Source: Aculops lycopersici (lineage: Eukaryota; Arthropoda; Arachnida; Trombidiformes; Eriophyidae). Taken from it: a stretch of 64,000 nucleotides of DNA. Shown piece after piece: positions 31,979 through 43,036 of this stretch (positions are counted from its first letter, which is position 1; each line of letters begins with the position of its first letter). The stretch spans positions 1,956,664 to 2,020,663 of the forward strand of contig WNKI01000005.1 of assembly GCA_015350385.1 (NCBI GenBank). Reading direction: 5' to 3'. Under the pieces are notes generated by a model. The model worked only from the letters and a program-made list of their open reading frames with translations. It made no database searches and was not told where the DNA came from. The translations under genes were made by a program, and so were the position numbers.

Positions 31979-33598
31979 TTACATATTGTACTGAATGATT
32001 GCATTGATCCTATCATACTCTCTAACAAGTTTATCGTGCTCCTTGGCTAGATGGCCGCACTGGCTTGCCAGCGCCTTTCGCTTGGTAACTAGACTATTGA
32101 CCTCGCGTTGAAGATCATAAATCTGATCCATCTTCCTCTTTCTACAACTCTGAGCAGCGACCTTATTCTTCCCCCTCCGTCTGATATCTTTAATGAGAGT
32201 CAATTGGGCCTCTGTTAGTTGGTGACTGGATAGGAAATCGTTGAATTGTTCAATCGAGGAATTGACAATCTCGTAGTATGTCATTGGGATATTTGCCTCT
32301 TTAGCTCGCACCTCGTCTCTTGTTAATGTTGAACTAATCGACGAGGACTCTTCGTCGTCGTTCGAGGAGGAGCTAGAAGACGAGAGGGCAGGTGAGGCGG
32401 CCGATGAAAAGGAATGCTCTGAGTTTAGATAGTAGTGGTTGTTTGTAGTGTTGCTTTCTGCTCTCGAAACTAGCTCACTAGTTTGTTGTAAAATTTGATG
32501 AGTCGGATTAGGTTGTTGATGAAGGTCTCCATAAAGGACCACTTGTTGCTGGTGTTGGTTGTTGTGTTGTTGGCTTTGGTGAGCCAGATTTGTCAGCTCA
32601 TGGGTCTCAATCGTTGGGGTCCGATCTTCATTTGATACAACTGCTTGGTGTTGAGAACCAACAACCTCCAGTTGCTGATAAACTACCTGTTGGCTGCATG
32701 AGTCATAATAGTGCACTTGGCAGGAATCATCGACTAATTTTGCTCCCGCACTTTCCTCTGATGGCTGGCCGGCTATGTGATGGATAGTTGTTGGCGTAGT
32801 TGCTGTTGCTGCTGGTACTGGTACTGGTACTGTTGTTGTTGTCGCGGTTGGAGTGATTGAGTAGACATCCTCTGGACAGTAACAAATTGGATGGGAACGC
32901 TGTTGGTTGTGGTCAGTGAGTAGCTGGGTTTGGTGCCCTTGTGAGTGATCTTGCCCGATGTAGTGCAATGTTGGTATCTCATTGTGGCCATTGATTTGTT
33001 CCTGATGGTTGGCTGGCGTATCTTCAGCTGAGGTCGTCCAGAGGCGTTCAATTTGTGGGTCGTAGTATAGATTTTGTTGATGGTAGGCAGGTGGATGCTG
33101 TTGCGGTTGATGATTGTTGCGCTGGTGTTCTAATTGTTGAGTTGATTGCAATAACCCATAATTCTTGACGAGTTCCGGTTGTGGGTGACTTTCATTTTGC
33201 TCATCGGTTGCGTTATTGTTATTGTCATCAGAAACAATTTGACTAGGATAGAGGACTTGATAGGAGGATGAGGAGGGTGTGGCTGTAACAAAGTGTTGCT
33301 GGCCATAATCGGCCAGCTGGTGGTGATTCTCGCAAATCACCTGATAAAACGTCGAGGGTTCCTGTTCCTGAATTTGATTATCTGGTGATTGTACCTGTCC
33401 ATTGTGATGTAATGACTGATACTGTAGATCATACTTAGCGGTCAGTCGCTGATGCAATTGGCTTGATGCGTGATAGACACATTGGTCACTGTTGTCAATC
33501 GGGTTTTGGGTGTAATTGTAGTAGAATTGCTGTTGTTGTTGCTGTTGCTGTTGCTGCTGTTGGTGTTGGTAACTGTTGCTCCTCAAACTGGCTTGCAT
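31979..33598 (-). CDS. cnc: CNC-family bZIP transcription factor (cap'n'collar / Nrf-like)
   Basis: 539 residues from the ATG at 33596-33598. The C-terminus holds the CNC domain (about 426-470: RDEVRAKEANIPMTYYEIV, EQFNDFLSSHQLTEAQLTLI). It continues into the basic region (about 471-490: RRRGKNKVAAQSCRKRK) and a leucine-zipper-like helix to about 535. In animals CNC factors heterodimerise with small Maf proteins and drive oxidative-stress, detoxification and proteasome genes, plus head patterning in arthropods. The N-terminal 420 residues are Q-, H-, T- and S-rich, and the DLG and ETGE motifs that bind Keap1 are not visible. CNC proteins usually have AAQNCRKRK; here the Asn is Ser. A CTTTATAG|ATG just upstream could be a splice acceptor from further 5' exons encoding a longer isoform. 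Confidence 0.9.
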   Translation of the reverse strand: MQASLRSNSYQHQQQQQQQQQQQQFYYNYTQNPIDNSDQCVYHASSQLHQRLTAKYDLQYQSLHHNGQVQSPDNQIQEQEPSTFYQVICENHHQLADYGQQHFVTATPSSSSYQVLYPSQIVSDDNNNNATDEQNESHPQPELVKNYGLLQSTQQLEHQRNNHQPQQHPPAYHQQNLYYDPQIERLWTTSAEDTPANHQEQINGHNEIPTLHYIGQDHSQGHQTQLLTDHNQQRSHPICYCPEDVYSITPTATTTTVPVPVPAATATTPTTIHHIAGQPSEESAGAKLVDDSCQVHYYDSCSQQVVYQQLEVVGSQHQAVVSNEDRTPTIETHELTNLAHQSQQHNNQHQQQVVLYGDLHQQPNPTHQILQQTSELVSRAESNTTNNHYYLNSEHSFSSAASPALSSSSSSSNDDEESSSISSTLTRDEVRAKEANIPMTYYEIVNSSIEQFNDFLSSHQLTEAQLTLIKDIRRRGKNKVAAQSCRKRKMDQIYDLQREVNSLVTKRKALASQCGHLAKEHDKLVREYDRINAIIQYNM

Positions 33599-36046
33599 AT
33601 TTACACAACTCAATGTGGTGATTAGTACTAGACATCTATAAAGGAAATATTAAATAACGAGTAGTTGAGGATGAAGATGATAACCAGATGGATTCATAAA
33701 CAAACAAAAGTTGAATGAGGTGGCTACCGGCTGGTGGTTGACCAAGTGCATCCATCTAGCCACCTGTCGAGCTTTCGTCGTCGTCGTCGCCGTCGGCTAA
33801 CCGAAACATCCCGTCGCCATCGGTGCTCTCGTTTAACATTTAGCACACGAACTAGGAAAACTGGGTGCCCCTAATCCAAAATGATCGCTTGCCACTAGTC
33901 AATCACTCGTTGTGGTTGTTGTTGTTGTTGTTGTCGTCGTCGTTGATATTATAACTGGCACTAAACTAAAAATCTTGACTTAAACATGAAAAGTTGGAAA
34001 GCGAAAGCTGAAACTAGTTGTCAGAAACCAACCGTCTAACAGTCCGACTAGATTTTGTAAAGTCATGCTTGCAGATGACCGTGCGCTAGAATAATAATGA
34101 GCAGCCTCTAGTCGTTTATCAACTACCCACTAGCTAACAATCGACTTTATTATATAATATACCAAACCAGTGAGGAAACAACAGCAGCAGCAGCAACAAG
34201 AGAACAATCTTTCTCAATAAAAATCATAGCTCCCGCTAACTGTCATTATGTCGCCGTTTGCGCCGAATCTAACAAGTGGTATTGTGGATGTCAGATAACC
34301 GTGCACATAGTAAATGGCAAGCAGCACAAACCACGTCCGGCTACAAGTCAATTATAAATTACCTAAACAGCGTCGAGGGCAGCAGCACCTGACCGATTGG
34401 CCTGAAACTTGGTGATTGCGCGATTGGTTTTCAAACGGCCAGCGCATCAATCATGCGGTGCGCTTACTTGTATTGGTACCCTGCGCCACATTGACATTGG
34501 GACATGAGCGTAGAGGATGCAGACGGCGATGTTTATGTAATAAAACAGCAGAACTTTTTTATACTTCCTGTCATTATCCCCTCATTCGCAGGATCCCTTC
34601 CAAGTTTGTGAGAATAAACCATGTGATTATATGAGCAAACTCTCAAGTACAGGAAACTGTTTAGTGTGTCTACGAGGATCAAAGTATCGCTTGGCTAGTT
34701 AAGTTGGTATTGCTTTTTGTGTAGAGGTTATGTAATTGCTAGATTGTTAACTGATCGTTATGATCACAAGCATCCGTTTGGTTGGCGATCTTAAGAAGGT
34801 GCCTGTCCACCTGTTGGCTCTTTTTCACACAGATCAATCTCTCCAGTTTCTTCGCCTTAAAGAGACAGGAGCGCAATGGACGAGAAAACTCAAATGAGTT
34901 TCAAATATCACCTAACTCACCTGTTGCTTTTGTTTCATTGCTCTTTTGACAATCTATGGCTCTCCCGCTCCCTGTGCGCTAATTGATATCTACAATCGTC
35001 TTACGACTTCTCCTTTCGTCTCCATCTTCAAACTCAAACGATGGGGACCTACGATCGCCTGTGACGCCATCCAAATAAACTCAATTGACCCGTAGCTAGT
35101 TGTTGTTTAGTCGTCCACCGTGATGACAACGACAACTAGTGGTGGTGGCCGCGCCGCCAGGGGGTAACGGATTTGCTCTAAGCTGCAGGCAACTTTCTCT
35201 AAAAAAGAATCGCCTCAAATCTTTAGAAAATTGACTGCTTCACTGAGTCTCCAGTTGCTTCTCTCTGTTTGAATCCCTCTATGCATTGCCCCTTGTTTAG
35301 CTCCCTCTGACTAATTATGACTTTTCCTGGGGACTTCTACTGCGTCAACTAGAAGAGAAACAGCACAAACTGGAACCATTATATTGGCTTGTCGGTGGCT
35401 ATTTAAGCCCTAAGTTTACCTTAAGGCCGCCGCTAGTCCGGCGCGCAACTGGAGCAACTTTAGCCCAAAAGCTGCTAAAACAACAATGAAACAAACCCTA
35501 AACCATCAATGAGAGGTAAAGATAGACAAGCAAGCTTTGACTAACTTAGGAGCTTAAGCTCCGTTAAGGGCAAAGAGTTTCTAGAATCAATTAGCTCAAC
35601 TAGGAGTTGGTTTGGTCTTGTTGAGAGAATTAGCTCCGTGTAGTTAACGTTAAAACACCTCAGAGAGACTTTGAGGATGAAAATTTGCTGACTATGGTCC
35701 AGAGCTCAAATGCATTGTGGCGATTCCAGTTGATTGATTCATCATTAAAGAATACCTAGTTGCTCATACTAGGGTTCGCATCAAATCAGATGCGTCAAGA
35801 TACTAGATTGATTAAATCTATTCAATCATAACTTCCTCACAACCCATTTCAACTTGAACATTAGAAATCAAAATGAGTTTCGTGGACTTGAGAGAATTAA
35901 ATCAATTGTGTCCGTATTCAGCTGATGTTAAAGTCATTGAACATTTTGCTCAAGTTCTAATGAAAGAACAGAGAAAAGTATCAAGCAACAACAGAGAGTA
36001 AATAGTCTTTTACAAAACAAATACACCTACAAGTCCTCAATATCAA
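33599..36046. other. Non-coding stretch upstream of cnc
   Basis: 2.4 kb without a supported gene. It contains TTG/GTT and GTC runs near 33912-33945, a TATATAATATA at about 34150-34162 that could serve cnc on the minus strand, and a CAG run at about 34181-34196. Frames present do not resemble proteins. Confidence 0.5.
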
Positions 36047-38056
36047 ATGAATTCCAATTCAAGAAGCCACCTGTTAGGTGCGGTATTGCTCTCGTTTTGC
36101 CTCTTCCACTTACTAAGCGATGTTAGCGCAGGCGGGAAGGGCAAAGGTAAGTTAGAAGAAAGCCTTTTTCCAAATCACCGATGCTGCTTATCGCTTAACC
36201 ACTCACACAAATGCTTACTAATTAAATCATGCTTACAGGTGGCCGCCAAGGACACATTATAATCCAAAACGAGCTCAAGGGTCACCAAGGCACGCAAATC
36301 GCTTCCAAATTCTAGATTCTTCTCGCTTGCTTACCCACTACCTTGCTCTAAAATGTACTAATCTCAAATATTCCAATCAATCTCTTGACCAACAGTCCCT
36401 GTATATATGCCCATTCCAATTCCCATTCCGATGCCCATGGGCCCGCCACCTCCACCACATGGAGGCGGCGGAAAGCATAACCATCCACACCAACAACATG
36501 ATGACGGCGAAGGCGAGGTGAAGAAAATCTACCTGTTGCAGCCAATGCCAAAGGTACAACCTCAGCCAAATCTCAAGGGCGGTGGATTCATGGGTCCGGT
36601 GCAAACTCATATACACTTGCCAGCTCCAATGATGAACCATGGCGGCCATCCAAAGTTTAGACATATTCATTCGCATCGGCCACCGAGTTTCGTAAGCAAG
36701 ACACAACAAATACAACAGCAATCAATCGAAGGCGATGTTGGCCAAGCAAGTATTGATCAGCCTCAAGAGCCACACCACGAATCATCGTATGGTCGAGGTG
36801 GTGGTGGTGGCAAAAGTGGTGGCGGAACTGACCTCAAGATTTTGCCAATAGTTGTGATCCCACCTATAGCTCCAATGCCTGCGATCCAGATACCTCAGGC
36901 TCAGCAGGCGCCGCCCAAGATGACGCTCAGTCCTCACTTTAATAATTACATTCTGACCGGAAGTGATAGGAGAAAGTCTCACTCGACACCGACTCATAGT
37001 GGCAGTCCCTATCAAGATCGGCAAACCTTTGCCGACTACGGCGGCGGGTTCACTGCTTCAATGCTCCGGAACTCATATAGCAATCGCCGCTCGGCTAGAT
37101 CGGATCGTGCTCGCCACACCCACAACCAGCCTTTCAGTCGGGAGCCCTTGAATGAGCATGGTCCAGTTACTTGGTCTAGGGCTCGTGGTAGAGCTGATAT
37201 GGACTCGAATGACGACTATGATTCAAGTCCCTCTTTTTGGCGCAATAGTGAAGCGCAATTGCCACAATACCACGAATCGAATCGTCGAAGGGATCACTAT
37301 AGGCCGCAAAATTCAGCTAGACGCCGGGTTTCTTCACAGGCGCAAGACAATAGCATTCGGTTGAATACAAAAGCCATCAAGGACATAATAGATAGTCAAA
37401 TAACGTTTGACGATGAGCCAATATCCGAGCCGAGCAATGAGATGCGTGACACTAAGGCCGTGGATCGTCACTCCGATGCCTCGAGGAGTCGAGACCAAGA
37501 GTCCGCCGATAGGAGAGGCTATCACTCTAGAGATCAAAATATCGAGAACCATAGAAGTTCAGGCGAATTTCAAGCGAACAGGGACGGCCGAGACTATATT
37601 GAAAATCAAGGGTATCAAGATCACCATCAGCAGACTGGTAGGTCGCAGGTAGATCATGAACAGGTAGACGTGTCTAGCTCAACAAATGAACATAGGAACA
37701 ATGAGAGGGGAGATTTGCAACAGTCCTCGTCGCCAGCCCAACGAAGCCACCAGATATCAGATCTTATTCCGATGTACTACGATCGCGAGTACGAACTACC
37801 TGGTGAAGCGCCCGGCAGGTCTAGTTCACGGTCCAATTATCGAGCAAGCAAGTCATCTCGATACATGAATCCTCACCACGAGCGAGAACTCTTTGAGGAC
37901 GACGAGTGGCGATTCGACTCTATCCAGTCGGTCACCCATGCGAGTCCTATGCCGGCCAATGGAACCTTAATAACTTCATCAAGTTCAACAGAGAAGATGG
38001 CTAACAATGATACTACAACAATACCTCCGAAAATGCCAACAGTTTTATTGGCATGA
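36047..38056 (+). CDS. Low-complexity secreted protein, two or three exons
   Basis: Exon 1 (36047-36146) encodes a signal peptide (SHLLGAVLLSFCLFHLLSDVSAGG) and ends at a strong donor AAAG|GTAAGT. The main exon runs from 36396 (acceptor GACCAACAG|TC) to the TGA at 38054-38056. Joining them keeps the frame, giving GKGKVPVYMPIPIPIPMPMG. A third piece of 42 bases (36239-36280) has a good acceptor (TTACAG|GT) but a weak donor (AAGG|GTCACC). It is frame-neutral and would add GRQGHIIIQNELKG, so it may be an alternative exon. The mature protein, about 590 residues, starts with IP/MP dipeptides and proline, His and Gly runs. It then becomes strongly charged (R, D, E, S, H). No domain is recognised; a cuticle or matrix component is possible but unproven. 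It converges on GatA with 43 bases between stops. Confidence 0.65.
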
Positions 38057-38099
38057 CATTAGACTATCACCGAGAGTTTATCAATTACTCGATAGATTT

Positions 38100-39659
38100 T
38101 TACTTAAATTTACTTAGTACATGGATCTCGAATAACTGAGACAATTTCAAGAGACCAAGGTCATTGTATCTCTTAGCAACCAGTTGGAGGCCAATAGGCA
38201 ATCCTTGTGGCGACAAGCCACTTGGCAAACTTATCGATGGCAAGTTAGCCAGGTTTGAGGGGATTAAAAAGTAATCTTCGCGAAAGAGTTTGTTGTCATC
38301 TTGCTTCTGGAGCCACTCCTCATGAGAAACTGAAGTGGTAGGCGTCGAGGGCATCAGAATAACATCTACCCTTTTCTCACCATCAAACACCTTATCGAAT
38401 TCATCACTAATGAGCCGTCGAAGCTTCAATGCTTGAGTCAGGTATTTTTCCCTATTACCGGAGAGTAGAAAGTAATTTCCCAATAAAATCCGCTTCTTGA
38501 CCTCAAAACCAAATGCTTCGTCGCGATTTCGCTTGAAAAACGCATCGCGATCAAAGTTTTGTCGCTCAGGTGTCGTGGAGTATCCATACTTTACGCCATC
38601 ATAACAGGACATGTTTGATGATATCTCAGCGCTTGCTATTATCGTGTAGCATTCTGTAGCGATATTTGATTGCTTCAAGTCCAAATTGATAACTTCAAAT
38701 TTTATATCACTATCCGTTGTCGATTTGTTAAGGAAATTGATTACTTCCTGGTATCTAGCTGATACTTCTTCGGATAAACTATCACTTCTTTCGACAAACT
38801 GACTAGGTATGCCAACTCTAATGGTCGACGGACTTTCAAAGTTTTCCTTCAATAATTTTCTATGATCGACAGTCGTGAGGTCATTCTCATCCATGCCAAC
38901 AATGGTATCAAAGATCAACTTGGCATCTTCAACGTTTCTAGTGAGAATACTAACAACATCGAGCCAATGAGCCAGAGGTACCAGTCCAAAGCGCGATATT
39001 AGTCCATATGATGGCTTGAAACCCACGGTCCCGGTCAAACTTGCAGGTTGTCTAGTAGAACCACCAGTGTCGGTTCCAATTGAAGCAAAACTTGACCCGC
39101 AAGCAACAGACACTGCACTCCCAGTCGAGCTACCGCCGGCCATATACCAATGAGACGGATTTGCTTGTTTTGGAGTTTCATCTTTCAATAGTGAGTCATT
39201 AATCCAATAATTTGCTGTTGGTCCATAATAAGAGGTAGTAGAACTTGAGCCCATTGCAAACTCGTCCATATTGGTCTTGCCAACCATAATACTGTTGGCA
39301 TCTTGAAGTTTCTTTACCACAGTCGCTGTATAAGGCGGGACAAAGTCGGCAAGCATCTTAGACCCACATGATGTAAGGATATCTTTGGTGCAAAAGTTAT
39401 CCTTAATAGATATTGGCATTCCATAGAGAGGGGATCTAATACATGATTCTCTTGATAGGTTTTGGTCCAACTCTTTTGCCTTCTCTAAAGCTTCATCTTT
39501 GCAGACTGTGACGAAAGCGTTAAGGTTCCTATAGCTATCTAATACATCTAAAGCCTCTCTACACAATTGAGTTACGGATATCTGTTTACCTAAAATAGCT
39601 TTGTGGGCTTGACTTATGCCAATTGATCGTAGGGATTTACTCAAACCTTGATTGGCCAT
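38100..39659 (-). CDS. GatA: Glutamyl-tRNA(Gln) amidotransferase subunit A, mitochondrial
   Basis: 519 residues from the ATG at 39657-39659 (human QRSL1 has 528). It belongs to the amidase-signature family. The catalytic Lys is K86 in GMPISIKDNF, the cis-Ser is S178 in AGGSSTGSA, and the nucleophile is S201 in GTDTGGSTRQPA, so the triad is intact. GatA releases ammonia from glutamine, and GatB uses it to turn Glu-tRNA(Gln) into Gln-tRNA(Gln); in animals the GatCAB complex does this in mitochondria. The N-terminus is short, and a mitochondrial targeting peptide is not obvious. No intron is seen. It is divergent to Naa30 with 247 bases between starts, so the two probably share a promoter region. 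Confidence 0.95.
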   Translation of the reverse strand: MANQGLSKSLRSIGISQAHKAILGKQISVTQLCREALDVLDSYRNLNAFVTVCKDEALEKAKELDQNLSRESCIRSPLYGMPISIKDNFCTKDILTSCGSKMLADFVPPYTATVVKKLQDANSIMVGKTNMDEFAMGSSSTTSYYGPTANYWINDSLLKDETPKQANPSHWYMAGGSSTGSAVSVACGSSFASIGTDTGGSTRQPASLTGTVGFKPSYGLISRFGLVPLAHWLDVVSILTRNVEDAKLIFDTIVGMDENDLTTVDHRKLLKENFESPSTIRVGIPSQFVERSDSLSEEVSARYQEVINFLNKSTTDSDIKFEVINLDLKQSNIATECYTIIASAEISSNMSCYDGVKYGYSTTPERQNFDRDAFFKRNRDEAFGFEVKKRILLGNYFLLSGNREKYLTQALKLRRLISDEFDKVFDGEKRVDVILMPSTPTTSVSHEEWLQKQDDNKLFREDYFLIPSNLANLPSISLPSGLSPQGLPIGLQLVAKRYNDLGLLKLSQLFEIHVLSKFK

Positions 39660-39906
39660 AACATGCAATGAAATAATTGTATCAATTTAACAGCTATATG
39701 GACGATAAACCGATGAGGTTGATAGCCTAAGTCTACGAATCCATCGAATAAGTTGACTGGATCTTTTGAGTGACTATCTTGTTCAATCCGCTCGCACGTG
39801 GTGTCTGTGTTGATCGCTTCTGTAAACAAAGCGTAATTTACAAAAACATGAGACAAACAAGATGGTAGAATTGAGCTAATCACATTCAAGATGAAATACG
39901 AAAGTA
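39660..39906. promoter_or_regulatory. Shared divergent promoter region of GatA and Naa30
   Basis: 247 bases between two oppositely oriented start codons. No TATA box is evident on either strand. Two housekeeping genes in this arrangement usually use a bidirectional promoter; that is inference from the layout. Confidence 0.45.
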
Positions 39907-40585
39907 TTGAATGAAATAAAAATGACCTCTCTTATAAAGCCAGAGGCAAGTCATATAGAATTTGTCAACTATGAATCTGAAGTCCAAATGCCGGACTTAA
40001 TGCAATTAATACAAAAGGACCTCTCAGAACCGTACTCCGTCTACACCTACAGATACTTCATAAACAATTGGAGCAAACTTTGCTTTCTTGTAAGTACTTT
40101 TACTATGATAACTCGACCACTCATCTTATGATCATCTATCTCACTAATCTCGATCCAAGATAATCTCACTCTTTATGTAATCATTCGAGCAGGCTTATGA
40201 CGGAAAAGAGTGCATTGGAGCAATAGTTTGCAAACTGGATGCTGGAGACAGACAAAGTGATAGACTGCAGCGTTACGATAATCCGGTTCTCGCAAACGAA
40301 AACCATGGGTCGGACCAAGAGACACAAATGACTTATAAAGGCTATATAGCCATGTTAGTGGTTAAGAAGGAGTACAGAAAACTGAAGATAGGAACCGAAT
40401 TGGTGCGAATGGCGGTGGCTGCAATGAAAGAATCACAAGCAGACGAGATTGTTTTGGAAACTGAAGTCACAAATAAGCCTGCACTGAGATTATACGAAAA
40501 CTTGGGATTTCTTAGGGACAAGAGACTTTTCCGATATTATTTAAATGGTATAGATGCCTTACGATTAAAACTGTGGATAACTTAA
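39907..40585 (+). CDS. Naa30: N-alpha-acetyltransferase 30, catalytic subunit of NatC (one intron)
   Basis: Two exons, 39907-40089 and 40193-40585, encode 191 residues. The 103-base intron has donor CTT|GTAAGT and acceptor CGAGCAG|GC, in phase 0. Exon 1 carries VNYESEVQMPDLMQLIQKDL and SEPYSVYTYRYFINNW. Exon 2 carries the GNAT core GYIAMLVVKKEYRKLKIGTE (acetyl-CoA loop), VLETEVTNKPALRLYENLGF and RLFRYYLNGIDALRLKLW. These are near-identical to animal Naa30. NatC acetylates N-terminal Met followed by a hydrophobic residue, working with Naa35 and Naa38. About 25 residues (GDRQSDRLQRYDNPVLAN...) are inserted between CKLD and the GYIAML strand compared with human. A second ATG at 39922 could also be the start. 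Confidence 0.92.
40090..40192 (+). other. Intron of Naa30
   Basis: 103 bases, GTAAGT...GAGCAG, phase 0. Removing it restores the conserved join NWSKLCFL / AYDGKECIGAIVCKLD, which is how it was recognised. Confidence 0.9.
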
Positions 40586-40710
40586 CCTTGAGCACGCAAA
40601 ATTATCATCAGTTTTCAGGAAGTGAATGATTGATTGGTCAGTTGATTGGCTACCATTTAATGTCATGCAAATTCGGCACCAAGTTTCACATAAGTTATAT
40701 ATTATCAGGT

Positions 40711-40720
40711 CCCCCCCCCC
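40711..40720. repeat. Ten-base C homopolymer
   Basis: A run of ten C in the 292-base gap between Naa30 and the G-alpha gene. Its length could also be affected by sequencing error. Confidence 0.6.
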
Positions 40721-40877
40721 TTTGCTCTGGCGTCGAGCTCGCAAATGAGCAGTGTAAGTCGACCGACTAATCAAACTGCTAATCGTGCTGAGCTACTTGG
40801 GGGTAAACTTTCGTCATGTGAATTTGAAAGTTTCCTAGTTTCGGTCGCCATCGTAACCCATTCTAGGTCTCTATTCA

Positions 40878-41969
40878 TCACTGCAAAGTGATCTTATTGA
40901 CATTATGGCGCACGATGACATCCGTTACAGCGTCAAATACGAATTCCATGTTGGAGTTACTAGTGGCGCAGGTAAAATGTGTATAAATTTCTTTTCCGCT
41001 AGCTTTCTTCTTGTTTAAAGACTCAAACTTGTACCTGATGTAAGCGGAAGCTTCCTCATAAGTGTTGTTGCCGGTGTATTCGGGAAACGCAATCGATAGC
41101 GGGGACTTTTCTATTTTCTCGGCAAACAAGTCAGTTTTGTTGAGGAATAGGATGATGCTTGTGTTCATGAACCATGGCTTGTTGCAAATTGAGTCAAAGA
41201 GGACTAAACTTTCTTGCATTCGATTGACCTTTTCGTCTTCGTATAAATTGAGATCGTAGTCAGACAAGGCGACACAAAATATAATGGCCGTTACACCATT
41301 GAAACAATGGATCCATTTTGACCTTTCACTTCTTTGGCCACCAACATCGAATAGTTTAAAGAGTAGTCCTTTGTACCTAAATTTAGTCTCTATAATGCCG
41401 GTGGTTTTGACTCGCGTTCGAAGGACATCCTGTTGCGTTGGCTCATAATCGGCCCTCGAGATTCTCGGCAAAGAGTCTAAAAAGTAACCAGCCGAATCGT
41501 TGAGTTGATATTCATTCGATCTCTCGAAACACTTTTGCACTCCCTTGTCTTGCCATATACTTTGCATTGCTTGCGATAGCTCATGGGTCATCTCCGGCAT
41601 ACAATGTTGGAATTTCTCCGAGTCTACGATGGTTTGAACAAAATATTGAACATCGTCTATCTTGGTTGGATCGTCCAAACTAATGCCAAGCTTGTTCATT
41701 CCCTTGATTATGGCAATGAGACTTTGTAGGGTGTTATTATGAACGACTGGCTTGTATTCTAAGCACTCGGCTTTGGTAAAATACGACTCGTGTATAATTT
41801 TGATCTGCTTGACGATGGTTGACTTGCCCGACTCGCCGGCGCCCAGGAGCAACAACTTGATCTCTCGTGCTGCCCGCTCGCCATCTCGTCGAATATCCTC
41901 GTCAATTTGGTGCGATCTAAGCTGGGCATTCTTGTCTGGACTCTCGGTGGCTGATTGAACGCATCCCAT
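40878..41969 (-). CDS. Heterotrimeric G-protein alpha subunit, Gi/o-like with divergent tail
   Basis: 363 residues. All nucleotide-binding motifs are present: GAGESGKST (about 43-51), RTRVKTTGI with the switch I Arg, DVGGQRSERSKW (switch II), NKTD, and TCATSN near the end. MGCVQSA gives Gly2 for myristoylation and Cys3 for palmitoylation. The body matches the Gi/o class (VKQIKIIHES, VVHNNTLQSLIAIIKGM). The C-terminal receptor-contact tail is unusual: VTDVIVRHNVNKITLQ in place of the Gi VTDVIIKNNLKDCGLF, with no Cys at -4 and therefore no pertussis-toxin site. The frame runs straight to TGA with no sign of a missed exon. It is probably a lineage-specific paralogue with altered receptor coupling; the coupling is inference. 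Confidence 0.9.
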   Translation of the reverse strand: MGCVQSATESPDKNAQLRSHQIDEDIRRDGERAAREIKLLLLGAGESGKSTIVKQIKIIHESYFTKAECLEYKPVVHNNTLQSLIAIIKGMNKLGISLDDPTKIDDVQYFVQTIVDSEKFQHCMPEMTHELSQAMQSIWQDKGVQKCFERSNEYQLNDSAGYFLDSLPRISRADYEPTQQDVLRTRVKTTGIIETKFRYKGLLFKLFDVGGQRSERSKWIHCFNGVTAIIFCVALSDYDLNLYEDEKVNRMQESLVLFDSICNKPWFMNTSIILFLNKTDLFAEKIEKSPLSIAFPEYTGNNTYEEASAYIRYKFESLNKKKASGKEIYTHFTCATSNSNMEFVFDAVTDVIVRHNVNKITLQ

Positions 41970-43036
41970 GATTTGGTTGTTGTCAATTTGATTGTTTTGT
42001 CGAAACGCTCAGTCCTTTTTGAAGTTGGTGGAACTTGTTGATGAAGTTCGTTTCCTTTTTCCTTTCGCTCGTTTCAAGATAATTACAGCAACAGTTTGAT
42101 TGGCAATCGGGGGGATTTTTTCCAATAATGTTTCAGAGGTTTGTTGACTAGCGGATTGGATAAAATATTGATTCATAAGAGTTGATTGATCATTATGTCA
42201 AATCATGATGAGAGACCGAAAGTGAGCGAGTAGCTGTTATGTGTATTTTCCCCCTGGTGGCAACAACGAACTCGTGCATGAGCTGCAACCGTTTGCACGT
42301 TATGTTGACGGACGGACGAACGGACAGGCGCTGAACAACGAAAGGACCCTCGCAAAGCCACACACACAAACCCAATGGAAAACTGAGGCAACAGCAGCAT
42401 GCCCTTCTCTCGTTAGTTCGAGAATGAAACGAGCGCAGCTGGCATCGATTTTGCAACGCTTTCAAAATTCAGGCCACCACAGCACAACCGGCGCCTACAC
42501 GAATCCAACTGGTAGCAGGCAACTTCGGTGTCTAACGTGATCCTACCGTTGGCAGTACCAACACTACGAGGGGCCTCAAAGAGTTTGTTCTGAGGTGAGT
42601 TTAAATGAGGTGTGCAATCGTTTTTTCCTTTTGTCAGTCAGTCAGTCAACGAAACAAGAGAGAGAGAGGCAATTGGTACATGGGGGATCAGCTAGGGGGA
42701 CTGAACTCTTCAGCTGTGATCAGGTGAGTCGTAACAAGAAGTGATATCCCAATCATCATCTCCCACATGTTCCATAAAGGAAGGATCGTGGAGAATATAC
42801 GGCTACGCTCACAATATCCGACCCGATCGCGACACGCAGTGTGAGACTGTTTGTTCGCTAGGATTTTTTGCTTCACTAACACAACAACAAGATGATATTA
42901 AGCAATTTTTACAACAATCGTATCCTTTATATCTTGATACATTATAAAAATTCCATTCACAAAACTAGTTTGCGATTCGGAGAAAAAGTCTCAAGTTGTC
43001 TACTGAAACCCACTTGTCGTGTTATGGTCGTTTGGT

